DNA from: Caldifarciminota bacterium | GTDB lineage: Bacteria > Hydrothermota > UBA3073 | Length of the DNA: 64,000 nt | Assembly: GCA_030606335.1 (NCBI GenBank) | Contig: JAUWGP010000008.1 | Span: forward strand, 1-64,000 | Direction: 5' to 3' | Shown: piece by piece, positions 10,278 through 18,907 of the stretch | Layout of the letters: each line of letters opens with the position of its first letter | How positions within the stretch are numbered: position 1 is the stretch's first letter | Translations under genes and position numbers: made by a program | The notes under the pieces: generated by a model | What the model saw: the letters and a program-made list of their open reading frames with translations, nothing else | Database searches by the model: none | Told to the model about the DNA's origin: nothing

Positions 10278-10835
10278 ATGGATAAAAATAAGTTAATAAA
10301 ACGAAAATCTCCAAGACTCAAAGAATTTGATTATTGTGAAGCACGACATTATTCAATAACAATTTGCACTAAAGACAAAATTCCGTATTTTGAAAACTAT
10401 GACATTGCAAATGGCGTTATTGAATGTTTGCTCTCTGTGAGAAAACGGATGGGATATTTGATCTTTGTTTACTCCCTTATGCCAGATCACCTCCACTTGC
10501 TTCTGATGCCCGATCTTGTCCAACAACACGGACAACCACAAGGGTTGTCCCTACACCGTGAAAAACGATCCCAATGTAGGGACAGGGCTCGTCCCTGTCC
10601 GATATCAGTTTCACAGTTTATAGGGGCATTCAAGAGTAAATCCACCCATATATTCTGGAAGTATAAGGGAACAGGTAAATTATGGCAGGGACGTTTTTAT
10701 GACCACATTGTAAGGAGTGATGAAAATCTGATTAAAATTGTAGACTATATATTACAAAATCCAGTACGCAAAGGAATTGTAGAAAAGGCAAGTGATTACC
10801 CATATTCTGGTTTGGTGGATGAAATCCCAATGTAG
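10278..10835 (+). CDS. REP-associated tyrosine transposase (RAYT, Y1/HUH family) carrying in-frame REP insertion
   Basis: 185 aa, a single-strand DNA transposase of the Y1/IS200-like RAYT family that acts on REP sequences. The HUH-type metal motif is MPDHLHLLL (H71, H73) and the predicted nucleophile is Y157 in VDYILQNPVRKG. The LWQGRFYDHIVRSDE block is typical of RAYTs. Residues about 82-110 (HGQPQGLSLH to CRDRARPCP) have no counterpart in the family and are encoded by two REP hairpins inserted without breaking frame. The stop codon TAG (10833-10835) lies inside a further REP half-element. No SD is evident. Whether it is still active is unknown: both catalytic motifs are intact, but the insertion falls just after the HUH strand. 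Confidence 0.85.
   Translation: MDKNKLIKRKSPRLKEFDYCEARHYSITICTKDKIPYFENYDIANGVIECLLSVRKRMGYLIFVYSLMPDHLHLLLMPDLVQQHGQPQGLSLHREKRSQCRDRARPCPISVSQFIGAFKSKSTHIFWKYKGTGKLWQGRFYDHIVRSDENLIKIVDYILQNPVRKGIVEKASDYPYSGLVDEIPM
10528..10603 (+). repeat. REP pair inserted within the RAYT coding sequence
   Basis: CGGACAACC to CCCTACA (10529-10555), then an 18-20 base spacer, then TGTAGGGACAGGG to CCCTGTCCG (10575-10601). Both halves are hairpins homologous to those of the upstream REPINs, but in the opposite order (right half first). The whole element is translated in frame. Confidence 0.85.
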
Positions 10836-10860
10836 GGACAGGGCTCGTTCCTGTCCGATG
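10828..10860 (+). repeat. REP half-element overlapping the RAYT stop codon
   Basis: CCAATGTAGGGACAGGGCTC followed by GTTCCTGTCCGATGG repeats the second half of the internal element with one change (GTTCC for GTCCC). Its TAG at 10833 terminates the transposase reading frame. Confidence 0.8.
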
Positions 10861-10892
10861 GGTATTATATGTGGTTTAAAAAAGGAGGTTGT

Positions 10893-13800
10893 ATGAATAA
10901 GGTTTTATTTGTAATTTGTGCGGCACTTATTATCAGTGTGCCGTCGTTTGCCGGGCAGATACTGGTGCCTGAGGAGGAGCCCACCATCCAGGCAGCAGTT
11001 GATGTTGCTTTGCCAGGAGATACGATTTCAGTGGCACCGGGTGAGTATATGGAGTTCATATTTATTTATGAGAAGATGGACATCACCCTCTTATCGCGTG
11101 ATAGGTGGGAGGCTGTTATATTTGGGTATATAATGGGTCCACCTCCTAAGGCAGACAAGCAAATGGGTAGTGGAATTATAATAATTGGGGGTGACAATAT
11201 TATTATTGACGGCTTCGTTTTTCTGTTTTGCGGCTATTATATGGATGGTGCTAAATCTTCAGGTTATGATGCTGTATTTTTACCTGGAGGGGCTATTTCG
11301 GTGATAGGGCATTCTGAGGGTCCTACCAAGATAATGACAGAAGTGAACCATGTAAAAATAATCAACAATGTCTTCTTATTAAATTTTGGAATCGCAGGTG
11401 GTGCAGTTAATGTTTACGGTGGTAAGGGATCGGTGGAGGATAAATATATTGGTGGATATAGTATACCTGATGGATATAGTATACCTGTAGATATTGATAT
11501 TACCGGGAACATGTTCGGGTATAATTTTGCAGGATTCCCTTATATCGGTGGACTTGCACCTAAGGATGAGGGGTTTTACTTTCCTATTGGTGCAGGAGGG
11601 GCTGTCTGTATATGGACTGATGAATGGGATTATTGGAGTTCCTGTTGTACTGGAATTATACAGAATAACCTCTTCCGCTCGAACTTCGCAATGACTTCAG
11701 GTGGTGCCATTGCTCTTGTCTCGTTTGTTGAGCTTGGAGTAAAGGAAGATGGTTTTTTCCCGGTAGATGTTGATATAATTAATAACACCATTGTAGGGAA
11801 CTGGGCAGGTTATGAATATGTGGATAAAATAGATATAGAAGGTTTGCAATTACCCGAAGGTTATATGAATATTCTAAAAGAGATGATAAATGATTATGAA
11901 GTAATGGGAGAATATGATAATCTGGCTGTTGACAAGGCAAATAAGGCAGTTACCTCATCGGGAGCATTCGAAGGTGATATGATGAGCAAAAGCTGTCCTC
12001 CAACAGTAAAAGAGGGAGATATTGAAGACCCAGTTACCCACAGCGAGAAATTTACACTATTATCAGAGGGCTTTGAGGGACTCTTCCCACCTTCTGGCTG
12101 GATTGTGATAGACGGTCCAAGCAGCCCGGGGGATCAACCTGCTCACTGGCGTCAGTCAGACTATGGCACGTATAATTATAATGGTGCATATGGTGCACTC
12201 TGTCCTTGGGGATATAATTTAGATGAGTGGCTCATTACTCCTGATATTTATGTGGATGGATTATCAGACCTCTTCCTTTCTTTCTGGTGGAAATCGAGTT
12301 GGTATTGGCATGTGGAGCAGGATAATGGTGATTTATTCGTCCTGATAGAGACAGGTGGTGGTCGTGACATTGATACTTTATGGACCTTCGGTGATTCAGC
12401 CGATGTAGTCAATTCCGGTGGGACTTGGCCGTGGCACAACTGGACATGGTATAAGGCAACTCTGGATTTATCTCCTTATCTAACAGATAAAACAATAGTA
12501 GATAATATAATGATTGCATTCAATACTGTAGGAGATGACAATGCTGATATAGCTATAGATGATGTAGTGTTAGGTATTGATATACCAGCAGGCGGTGTCT
12601 ATATCGTATTCTCTAAGAGTGAGATGAAAAATAATATTATAGCATGGAATTCAGGTTGTGGTGTTTCCTGGGACATTCCCTTTTTGTGGTTGGATAAGAA
12701 TTCGGGATATCCAGTATGCTTGACATACTCAGACCTCTATGAAAATGAAATTGCTGATGTTATTGACCCATTTGGTGCTATATTTATGGATAATAACATC
12801 TTTGAAGACCCTCTTGTCCATATGTGCAGGCTTCAACTCACCTGGGGTTCACCCTGTATCGATGCAGGCGAACCAGACCCTGTCAAAAGTGATTGGGACG
12901 GTTCACCAACCGATATGGGTTGCTATAGCGGTGAAACTCCACTTGAGATAGTAAGCTGGATTGACCTGCACTCAGGATGGAATCTTGTTAGTGTGCCGGC
13001 AATACTGTTACCCCCATATGATGTGCCAGAGTCAAACCATGCATTTGGGGACGATGTGCCAACAAAGATGGTTAATATATATGCTTTTGATGAGTTGATG
13101 GGGTCATACTTCTATCCTTCATATGTCGGGATTCCGTCGGGATATCCTCCTGGTGGTTATATGTTAGGTAACTTTACGGCTGACTATGCAGATGTAATGG
13201 GAGTACCACCCATCCTTCCTCTTGAGATATTCGTATCCCGCAGTTATCCTAATGTATGGTACTATGGGTGGAATCTTATAGGGAGTCAATATCCTTATTG
13301 GGGTTTCTATTTGTTTGCGAAGGATAAGTTAGGTGGTATACATTTTGATAGTCTTGGTTTGAATAACATGAATTACATTGCACAGTGTTTTGATGGATTC
13401 CAGTTTCTTACTTATCCTGGGGGTGGCTGGGATGGCTCGATTGAAGCGATGATGGGTTTCTGGGTACAGGTAGCAGATGTTGGTCTTGGTAGTGTAACTT
13501 TCCCTGCGCAGATTTACAATCCAGGGGTTACTCCACCCAAGGGTATATCCATGATTGATAATTTTGGATTGCCCAGGGAAAAAACTTATCATTCTGACTG
13601 TGAGGAGGTTAAGAGACATAAATCTCCAGTTACCTGGGATTGGCGGCTCAAGCTGTCTCTAAAGTCAGGAGACCTTGTTGATGAGCATAATTATGTGGGT
13701 ATGTCGGATGACTCAAGGGCATTATCGGTTGTTGAGTTTATAGTTCCACTGGATGAGTATGTGATGCTTTATATCCCTCAAGGTGACGCTGGCTTCAAGC

Positions 13801-14405
13801 ATCTTAAGATTGATGATTTTGAAGGAACAATGAACATTCCAGTCGAGATAGAGCTTAATACGAATAATGAAACTGTAGAGCTGTCCTGGGAGTTTGAGGG
13901 TGATGTGAGTGGATATGAATTCATTATTACAGATGAGTCTGATAATGAGCTTAAAATGGCTGACAGAAGCAGTTACGACATTATTAACACATCCGGGAAG
14001 GTTGCGGACACTGATATTGAAGCTATACTGACAAACCCTGTTCTTTTATTGAACAGAAAGGTACCTGGCGAGATAAGGCGATTTAATGTAGCCGTAAAGA
14101 AGATTTGCACTGGAATAGAGGGTGTAGATTTTACTGGCATAGAGTTAATTTCGCCCAATCCATTCACTACAGGAACGACAATCAAGTTTGCACTTATAGA
14201 TGTTATGGATGTAAGTCTATTGGTGTATGATGCTTCAGGTAGACTCGTAAAGAGACTTGTTGATGAAAAGCTGGGTGCAGGACATCATTCATATAGATGG
14301 GATGGAAGGGATGAGATTGGTGTGAGACTGCCCTCTGGAATTTACTTCTACAAGATGAATGCTGAGGGATATGAGAAGATGGGCAAGCTTGTGCTCTTGA
14401 GATAG
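10893..14405 (+). CDS. Secreted beta-helix protein with inserted J domain and C-terminal sorting domain
   Basis: 1170 aa from the ATG at 10893, preceded by SD aaaggagg (10881-10888); a signal peptide follows (MNKVLFVICAALIISVPSFA). The N-terminal part is a right-handed parallel beta-helix (TIQAAVDVALPGDTISVAPG) with GGAI/GGAV and FxxN repeats like those of polymorphic membrane proteins (FLLN, FGYN, FRSN). At about residues 389-575 a choice-of-anchor J domain interrupts the helix, which resumes with NNIIAWNSGCG and closes with the typical SPCIDAGEPDP and DMGCY motif. Two GWNLVSVPA/GWNLIG segments follow. The end (about 1080-1170; SPNPFTTGTTIKFAL, VYDASGRLV, GIYFYKM) is the sorting tail. It is likely surface-exposed and possibly carbohydrate-binding; function unknown. 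Confidence 0.85.
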   Translation: MNKVLFVICAALIISVPSFAGQILVPEEEPTIQAAVDVALPGDTISVAPGEYMEFIFIYEKMDITLLSRDRWEAVIFGYIMGPPPKADKQMGSGIIIIGGDNIIIDGFVFLFCGYYMDGAKSSGYDAVFLPGGAISVIGHSEGPTKIMTEVNHVKIINNVFLLNFGIAGGAVNVYGGKGSVEDKYIGGYSIPDGYSIPVDIDITGNMFGYNFAGFPYIGGLAPKDEGFYFPIGAGGAVCIWTDEWDYWSSCCTGIIQNNLFRSNFAMTSGGAIALVSFVELGVKEDGFFPVDVDIINNTIVGNWAGYEYVDKIDIEGLQLPEGYMNILKEMINDYEVMGEYDNLAVDKANKAVTSSGAFEGDMMSKSCPPTVKEGDIEDPVTHSEKFTLLSEGFEGLFPPSGWIVIDGPSSPGDQPAHWRQSDYGTYNYNGAYGALCPWGYNLDEWLITPDIYVDGLSDLFLSFWWKSSWYWHVEQDNGDLFVLIETGGGRDIDTLWTFGDSADVVNSGGTWPWHNWTWYKATLDLSPYLTDKTIVDNIMIAFNTVGDDNADIAIDDVVLGIDIPAGGVYIVFSKSEMKNNIIAWNSGCGVSWDIPFLWLDKNSGYPVCLTYSDLYENEIADVIDPFGAIFMDNNIFEDPLVHMCRLQLTWGSPCIDAGEPDPVKSDWDGSPTDMGCYSGETPLEIVSWIDLHSGWNLVSVPAILLPPYDVPESNHAFGDDVPTKMVNIYAFDELMGSYFYPSYVGIPSGYPPGGYMLGNFTADYADVMGVPPILPLEIFVSRSYPNVWYYGWNLIGSQYPYWGFYLFAKDKLGGIHFDSLGLNNMNYIAQCFDGFQFLTYPGGGWDGSIEAMMGFWVQVADVGLGSVTFPAQIYNPGVTPPKGISMIDNFGLPREKTYHSDCEEVKRHKSPVTWDWRLKLSLKSGDLVDEHNYVGMSDDSRALSVVEFIVPLDEYVMLYIPQGDAGFKHLKIDDFEGTMNIPVEIELNTNNETVELSWEFEGDVSGYEFIITDESDNELKMADRSSYDIINTSGKVADTDIEAILTNPVLLLNRKVPGEIRRFNVAVKKICTGIEGVDFTGIELISPNPFTTGTTIKFALIDVMDVSLLVYDASGRLVKRLVDEKLGAGHHSYRWDGRDEIGVRLPSGIYFYKMNAEGYEKMGKLVLLR

Positions 14406-14416
14406 TTTTAGAAACT

Positions 14417-14446
14417 AAAAGGGGGGCTTTTTGCCCCCCTTTTTTG
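14417..14446 (+). terminator. Strong intrinsic terminator
   Basis: Stem AAAAGGGGGGC (14417-14427) and GCCCCCCTTTT (14433-14443), five-T loop and a T tail, 11 bases after the stop codon at 14405. Confidence 0.9.
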
Positions 14447-14537
14447 TTAATAGGTAGCCTAAAAGCCTTATTTACCTGAAGTCATTCACTCTAAACACAA
14501 TAATCCCTGTTAAGACTTGCGAGTGATAAGTTTGTGT

Positions 14538-14572
14538 AATGTTGGATGTTTAATGTTGAATGTTAGATGTTG
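14538..14572 (+). repeat. Heptanucleotide tandem array (RATGTTR), 5 units
   Basis: Five consecutive 7-base units of the form (A/G)ATGTT(A/G/T). The same array type recurs at 18800-18876 (11 units) and, degenerate, near 19755-19794 and 19927-19954. No reading frame uses it. Confidence 0.8.
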
Positions 14573-14603
14573 AGAAAAAACTCGCAATGACACTTTCTTC
14601 CCT

Positions 14604-14632
14604 GTCATTGCGAGCGTAAGCGAAGCAATCTC
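14604..14632 (+). repeat. ATTGCGAG-family palindrome
   Basis: TCATTGCGAGCG followed by TAAGCGAAGCAATCTC. This is a dispersed intergenic repeat seen many times in the window in both orientations. Confidence 0.75.
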
Positions 14633-14659
14633 TTTTTGGGGTGTATGTAAGTATAACAA

Positions 14660-14796
14660 ATGAGATTGCCACGCTCATTACATTCACTCGCAATGACAGA
14701 CGCCGGGATGAGATTGCCACGCTCATTACATTCACTCGCAATGACAGACGCCGGGATGAGATTGCCGCACTCACTTCGTTCGTTCGCAATGACAGA
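14660..14796 (+). repeat. Tandem 48-base units of the ATTGCGAG family (two full, one partial)
   Basis: Units at 14660-14707 and 14708-14755 are identical, starting ATGAGATTGCC and ending CGCAATGACAGACGCCGGG. A third, diverged unit (14756-14796) ends at GACAGA. An open frame on the minus strand here is only repeat-encoded. Confidence 0.85.
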
Positions 14797-14822
14797 TAAC
14801 AGCTAAAGGTATAGAAATGGTA

Positions 14823-14922
14823 TCCGCAGGTTTTAACCTGCGAAAGACAGGTAACTCATTCTATCATTGCGAGCCCGTCGTCCGTCAAGAAGTGCGACGG
14901 ATTGACAGACGAAGCAATCGCT
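14823..14922 (+). repeat. Two palindromes before the tRNA genes
   Basis: CGCAGGTT-TT-AACCTGCG forms an 8-bp hairpin near 14825-14842. A longer ATTGCGAG-family element (14864-14922) carries an internal CCGTCG / CGACGG inverted pair and ends in GAAGCAATCG. There is no gene in this stretch. Confidence 0.6.
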
Positions 14923-14938
14923 TATGTTTAATTTTTCC

Positions 14939-14967
14939 TTGACATTTCTTGTTTTTTATGATATAAT
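14939..14967 (+). promoter_or_regulatory. Consensus sigma-70 promoter for tRNA-Phe
   Basis: TTGACA (14939-14944), a 17-base spacer and TATAAT (14962-14967), a perfect match to the housekeeping consensus. The mature tRNA begins 30 bases after the -10 box. Confidence 0.9.
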
Positions 14968-14996
14968 TCAGATTGTTTAAAAGGTTGTTTGAAAAA

Positions 14997-15069
14997 GGCG
15001 AGATAGCTCAGTAGGTAGAGCACTGGACTGAAAATCCAGGTGTCGACGGTTCGATCCCGTCTCTCGCCA
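14997..15069 (+). tRNA. tRNA-Phe (GAA)
   Basis: Cloverleaf readable by eye: acceptor GGCGAGA/TCTCGCC, D arm GCTC...GAGC, anticodon stem CTGGA/TCCAG with loop CTGAAAA (anticodon GAA), T arm with GGTTCGATCCC, discriminator A at 15069. CCA is not encoded. Confidence 0.95.
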
Positions 15070-15086
15070 TAAAAAAATTTTGGACG

Positions 15087-15121
15087 TCCCGCCTTTGGCG
15101 GGATCCCGAAGAAAGCGGGAC
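15087..15121 (+). repeat. Adjacent GC-rich hairpins after tRNA-Phe
   Basis: TCCCGCC-TTT-GGCGGGA (15087-15103) followed by TCCCG-AAGAAAG-CGGGA (15104-15120). It resembles the CCCCGCC/GGCGGGG palindromes near 30767 and 35021. No T tail follows, so a terminator role is doubtful. Confidence 0.6.
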
Positions 15122-15124
15122 AGA

Positions 15125-15251
15125 TAGTTACAGGTAATAAGCTTATCAGGATAACAGAAGATCAGTAAGAAGATTATCAGAAAACAGAACCTGATATTCT
15201 GCTACACTGGTATCCTTCCAACTGATATACTGATTATCTGATATACTTAAA
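15125..15251 (+). repeat. ATCAG/CTGAT-rich dispersed repeat
   Basis: Several ATCAG motifs on the left (AAGATCAGTAAG, ATTATCAG) face CTGAT motifs on the right (CTGATATTCTG, ACTGATATACTG), so the region is self-complementary. A related element lies between rplV and rpsC (44672-44790). Confidence 0.5.
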
Positions 15252-15356
15252 AACAACAAGAAAGTAAAAAGAAATAGGTTCAATTCAGGCAAACAAAGTC
15301 TTATATATAAGCAAATAATTATAAATCAGTGTTATCTGCGTCCCAAAAAAGAGATT

Positions 15357-15429
15357 GCCGATGTAGCTCAGTTGGTAGAGCAGCGCATTCGTAATGCGCA
15401 GGTCAGCGGTTCGACCCCGCTCATCGGCT
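15357..15429 (+). tRNA. tRNA-Thr (CGT)
   Basis: Acceptor GCCGATG/CATCGGC, anticodon stem GCGCA/TGCGC with loop TTCGTAA (anticodon CGT), T arm GGTTCGACCCC, discriminator T at 15429. CCA is not encoded. It lies 288 bases after tRNA-Phe. Confidence 0.95.
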
Positions 15430-15531
15430 AAAGATAGCTTCAAATTTTTTAAGATATTTAAAATTAAAGAATGTTTTTTCAATCAGTGAAATCAATGGCT
15501 ATTTTTACTATTTGATTTTTGATATAACTAT

Positions 15532-16836
15532 ATGTCGGGCCTCATCCTTGGTATCTCCGGTGTAAGGGGTATAGTTAATTCCTCTTTCTTTCCACAGGAT
15601 TCTCTTGCCTTTGGCTTATCATTCGGAAAATTTTTATCAGGTAATATTGTTATCGGAAGAGATACACGCAAAACTGGTGATTTGATACTTAATGCATTTA
15701 CAAGCGGATTTCTATCTACCGGGAATTCTATAATAAATCTTGGTGTAGTTCCAACTCCTACAGTACTCCTTAACACCTCTCTGTTGAACAAAAGTGGAGG
15801 TGTTGTTGTTACAGCATCACACAATCCTCTTGATTGGAATGGTTTGAAATTCAATGATAAGAAAGGACTTTTTCTTTCAGAGGAAGCTGTAAAGGAATTA
15901 TATAGGATTTATGGTAGGGAAGACTTTAACTTAGAATCGTGGGAACAGGTTGGAATAGTAGAGTATGACGGAGATGGGCTTAAAAGGCATATAAATAGAA
16001 TTCTTGGACTTGTTAATGTTGAGAGTATAAGGGAGAAAGAGTTCAGGGTTATATTTGATGGTTGTTTTGGGGCACTTTCCTCTCCTGCACAGCAACTTCT
16101 CGAGCTTTTAGGTTGTTATGTCACAATTATGGATACAAAAAGAAATCCCGAGCCCCTTCCATCAAATCTTCATAAGGTCAGGGATGCCTGCAAGATGGGA
16201 GATTTTGACGTAGGTTTTGCCTCAGATATGGATGGAGACAGGATTGCTATAATAACAAATGAAGGTGAGGTTCCAGGAGAGGAATACACACTCGCCATGG
16301 CTTTGTCACATATTTTCAAAAAAAGGAAAGGCAAGGTGGTAACCAATCTTTCCACCTCAAGGATGGTTGAATATATTGCAGGTAACTATGTTGAACGAAC
16401 AAAGGTTGGAGAAGTGAATGTAGTACAGAAGATGAGAGAGGTTGGTGCCATATTTGGGGGAGAAGGGAACGGTGGTGTAATCTGGCCAGATATGCATCTA
16501 ACAAGAGATGGACTATCAGCCGTCTCGCTCATTCTTGAGTATATGGCAGAAGAAAAGGAATCTATATCTAAACTTATAAAAAGACTCCCGTTCTTCTATA
16601 TGAAGAAGGAAAAGGTCAATAAGATGGGCGATATTGACTTCGAGAGGCTTACTAAAGTTCTCCCTGATGGTGAGTTGAGAGATGAGGATGGTTTACGTAT
16701 TGATTATGAGGACGCCTTTATACATATCCGAAAGTCAAACACGGAAGATGTAATAAGAATCATCTGTGAGGCTGAAAAGGAAGAGACCTGCAATATGTTG
16801 ATTAAAAAAGCAAAGAGGGTGTTACTGAATGACTAA
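15532..16836 (+). CDS. glmM: Phosphoglucosamine mutase / phosphomannomutase family
   Basis: 434 aa, alpha-D-phosphohexomutase family. The catalytic phosphoserine loop is TASHNP (S96), the metal-binding loop is SDMDGDR (232-237) and the sugar-binding loop is GGEGNGG (about 315-320). The protein is near the usual GlmM length. The next gene is glmS, which makes glucosamine-6-phosphate, the GlmM substrate, so a role in UDP-GlcNAc synthesis for peptidoglycan and LPS is the best reading; phosphomannomutase activity cannot be excluded. No Shine-Dalgarno precedes the ATG; the leader is very AT-rich. Confidence 0.88.
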   Translation: MSGLILGISGVRGIVNSSFFPQDSLAFGLSFGKFLSGNIVIGRDTRKTGDLILNAFTSGFLSTGNSIINLGVVPTPTVLLNTSLLNKSGGVVVTASHNPLDWNGLKFNDKKGLFLSEEAVKELYRIYGREDFNLESWEQVGIVEYDGDGLKRHINRILGLVNVESIREKEFRVIFDGCFGALSSPAQQLLELLGCYVTIMDTKRNPEPLPSNLHKVRDACKMGDFDVGFASDMDGDRIAIITNEGEVPGEEYTLAMALSHIFKKRKGKVVTNLSTSRMVEYIAGNYVERTKVGEVNVVQKMREVGAIFGGEGNGGVIWPDMHLTRDGLSAVSLILEYMAEEKESISKLIKRLPFFYMKKEKVNKMGDIDFERLTKVLPDGELRDEDGLRIDYEDAFIHIRKSNTEDVIRIICEAEKEETCNMLIKKAKRVLLND

Positions 16837-16957
16837 TGACTAATTTCTAATTACTAATTAAAACCCAATTTCCTTAAAAATGACTATTTGCTTTTAAACC
16901 TTTAGATCTTTTGACCTTACATTAGGCATTCGACATTAGAAATTAGAAATTTTCCTT

Positions 16958-18781
16958 ATGTGTGGTATTGTTGGATATATAGGTAAAAAAGAGGCAATCC
17001 CAGTCCTTATTGATGGGATTAAACGGCTTGAATACCGGGGTTATGATTCCGCAGGTATTGCTGTTCTGGCAGACAATGACCTGATTCTACAGAAAAAGGC
17101 AGGAAGGATAAGTGAACTTGAAAAGGAAATCTCTAATATAAATATTCATTCTACCATAGGCATAGCTCATACGAGATGGGCGACACACGGGGAGCCAAGT
17201 GATTTAAATGCGCATCCTCATTTAGATTGTTCTGGAGAGATTGCAGTTGTACATAACGGTATCATTGAGAATAATAACACATTAAGAGAATTTTTAAAGA
17301 GAAAAGGTCATAAGTTTCGTACCCCTACTGATACCGAAGTAATTGCACACCTTGTTGAGGAATATTATAAAGGAGACCTTCTTCAGGCAACGAGATTTGC
17401 CCTTGCCGAAGTTGAGGGAACTTATGGTATAGCAGTTATACATAAGAGAAAAAGGGAGATAGTTATTGCAAGAATGGGGTCTCCCCTTGTTGTAGGTCAG
17501 GGGAAGGATGAATATTTTGTTGCCTCTGATGTGGCTGCTCTTATACATTATACGAGAGAGGTCGTTTATCTTGAGGATGGAGAACTTGCGAGTCTTACTG
17601 ATGAGGGTTACATGGTAACAAATCTAAACGAGGATGAGATAATCCCAAAGATTGAGGAGGTTACATGGACGCTTGATGAGATTGAAAAGGGTGGATATCC
17701 CCATTACATGTTGAAAGAGATATTTGAACAACCCACGACATTAGAAAATGCAATAAGGGGTAGATTAAATTTTACTGAAGGTATAGCAAGGCTTGATGGT
17801 CTTGATATGAATCTTGAAGCCCTGCAAGATGTGGAGCGTATAATCCTTACAGCTTGCGGGACAGCCTGGCATGCCGGACTTGTGGGAGAGTATATGATTG
17901 AAAAAACAGCGGGAATAGCCTGCGAGGTAGAGTATGCGTCGGAGTTCAGATATAGGAGTCCGATTCTTGATGAGAGAAGTGTTGTTTTCGCCATAACTCA
18001 ATCCGGCGAGACAGCAGATACTCTTGCTGCAGTGAAGGAGGCTAAAAGAAAGGGAGCTCTTACACTGGGTATTTGTAATGTTGTTGGCAGCAGTATTGCG
18101 AGAAAAACAGATGGTGGTATATATATACATGCAGGTCCGGAGATTGGTGTTGCTTCGACAAAGGCATTTACCTCACAGGTTATAGTTCTTTCAATGGTAG
18201 CACTTTTACTTGGCAGAATAAGACACCTCTCATATGAGGAAGGTAGAGAAATTGTTGAGGCCATCTCAGACCTGCCCTCGAGGGTAGGTAAGGTGTTAAA
18301 ACAGAACAAGAAAATTATGAATATTGCCAGGAAGTTTTATAAAAGAAACAACTTTTTGTTTCTTGGTAGAAGCTATAACTATCCAGTTGCACTTGAAGGA
18401 GCATTGAAATTGAAGGAGATATCCTACATACACGCAGAGGGCTATCCTGCTGCAGAGATGAAACATGGACCGATAGCTCTTATAGATGAGAAAATGCCTG
18501 TTGTATTTATCGCCACAAAGAGTATGGTATATGACAAGATAATATCGAATATTCAGGAGGTGAAGTGCCGGAAGGGTATTGTGCTTGCAGTAATTTCAGA
18601 GGGTGATGAAGAGATAAAGAATCTCGTGGATTATGCTGTTGAAGTTCCACTGACTATAGATATGCTTTCTCCAATACTCACGACTATACCTCTACAACTT
18701 CTTGCATATCATATTGCGGTAATGAGGGGTCTTGACGTAGACAAACCAAGGAACCTTGCAAAGAGTGTAACAGTGGAGTAA
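16958..18781 (+). CDS. glmS: Glutamine-fructose-6-phosphate aminotransferase (isomerizing)
   Basis: 607 aa, full-length GlmS. It converts fructose-6-phosphate and glutamine to glucosamine-6-phosphate in the cytosol. The N-terminal class II glutaminase domain starts MCGIVGYIG, with Cys2 as nucleophile, and has RWATHGEP and NAHPH. Two SIS domains follow (SGETADT, ASTKAFTSQ, GALKLKEISYIHAEGY). The conserved C-terminus DKPRNLAKSVTVE is present. It lies 121 bases after glmM. No SD is present before the start and no glmS-ribozyme-like core was recognised in the short leader. Confidence 0.97.
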   Translation: MCGIVGYIGKKEAIPVLIDGIKRLEYRGYDSAGIAVLADNDLILQKKAGRISELEKEISNINIHSTIGIAHTRWATHGEPSDLNAHPHLDCSGEIAVVHNGIIENNNTLREFLKRKGHKFRTPTDTEVIAHLVEEYYKGDLLQATRFALAEVEGTYGIAVIHKRKREIVIARMGSPLVVGQGKDEYFVASDVAALIHYTREVVYLEDGELASLTDEGYMVTNLNEDEIIPKIEEVTWTLDEIEKGGYPHYMLKEIFEQPTTLENAIRGRLNFTEGIARLDGLDMNLEALQDVERIILTACGTAWHAGLVGEYMIEKTAGIACEVEYASEFRYRSPILDERSVVFAITQSGETADTLAAVKEAKRKGALTLGICNVVGSSIARKTDGGIYIHAGPEIGVASTKAFTSQVIVLSMVALLLGRIRHLSYEEGREIVEAISDLPSRVGKVLKQNKKIMNIARKFYKRNNFLFLGRSYNYPVALEGALKLKEISYIHAEGYPAAEMKHGPIALIDEKMPVVFIATKSMVYDKIISNIQEVKCRKGIVLAVISEGDEEIKNLVDYAVEVPLTIDMLSPILTTIPLQLLAYHIAVMRGLDVDKPRNLAKSVTVE

Positions 18782-18799
18782 AAACCAGGTGTCAGGTTG

Positions 18800-18876
18800 A
18801 ATGTTAGATGTTGAATGTTGGATGTTAAATGTTAGATGTTGAATGTTGAATGTTAGATGTGAAATGTTAAATGTCC
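18800..18876 (+). repeat. Heptanucleotide tandem array (RATGTTR), 11 units
   Basis: Eleven consecutive 7-base units, mostly (A/G)ATGTT(A/G), directly after glmS. It is the longest copy of the array type seen at 14538-14572. Confidence 0.85.
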
Positions 18877-18907
18877 CATACTCTCGCGATGACAGAAAAG
18901 AGGATGT

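Noticed and set aside
10087..10278. 63-codon frame before the transposase
   Set aside because: Entirely made of the two REPIN copies; it repeats itself and has no SD.
14550..14789. 79-codon open frame on the minus strand
   Set aside because: It is a translation of the tandem 48-base ATTGCGAG repeats and the heptamer array, with no start signal.
14660..14796. Possible CRISPR array
   Set aside because: Units are directly adjacent without unique spacers, and no cas genes are present.
15087..15121. Terminator for tRNA-Phe
   Set aside because: Good hairpins but no T run; the same palindromes occur elsewhere as repeats.
15285..15482. 65-codon minus-strand frame
   Set aside because: It lies across the tRNA-Thr gene.
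16837..16957. glmS ribozyme or riboswitch in the glmS leader
   Set aside because: The 120-base leader is AT-rich TTAGAAAT-type repeat with none of the ribozyme core motifs.
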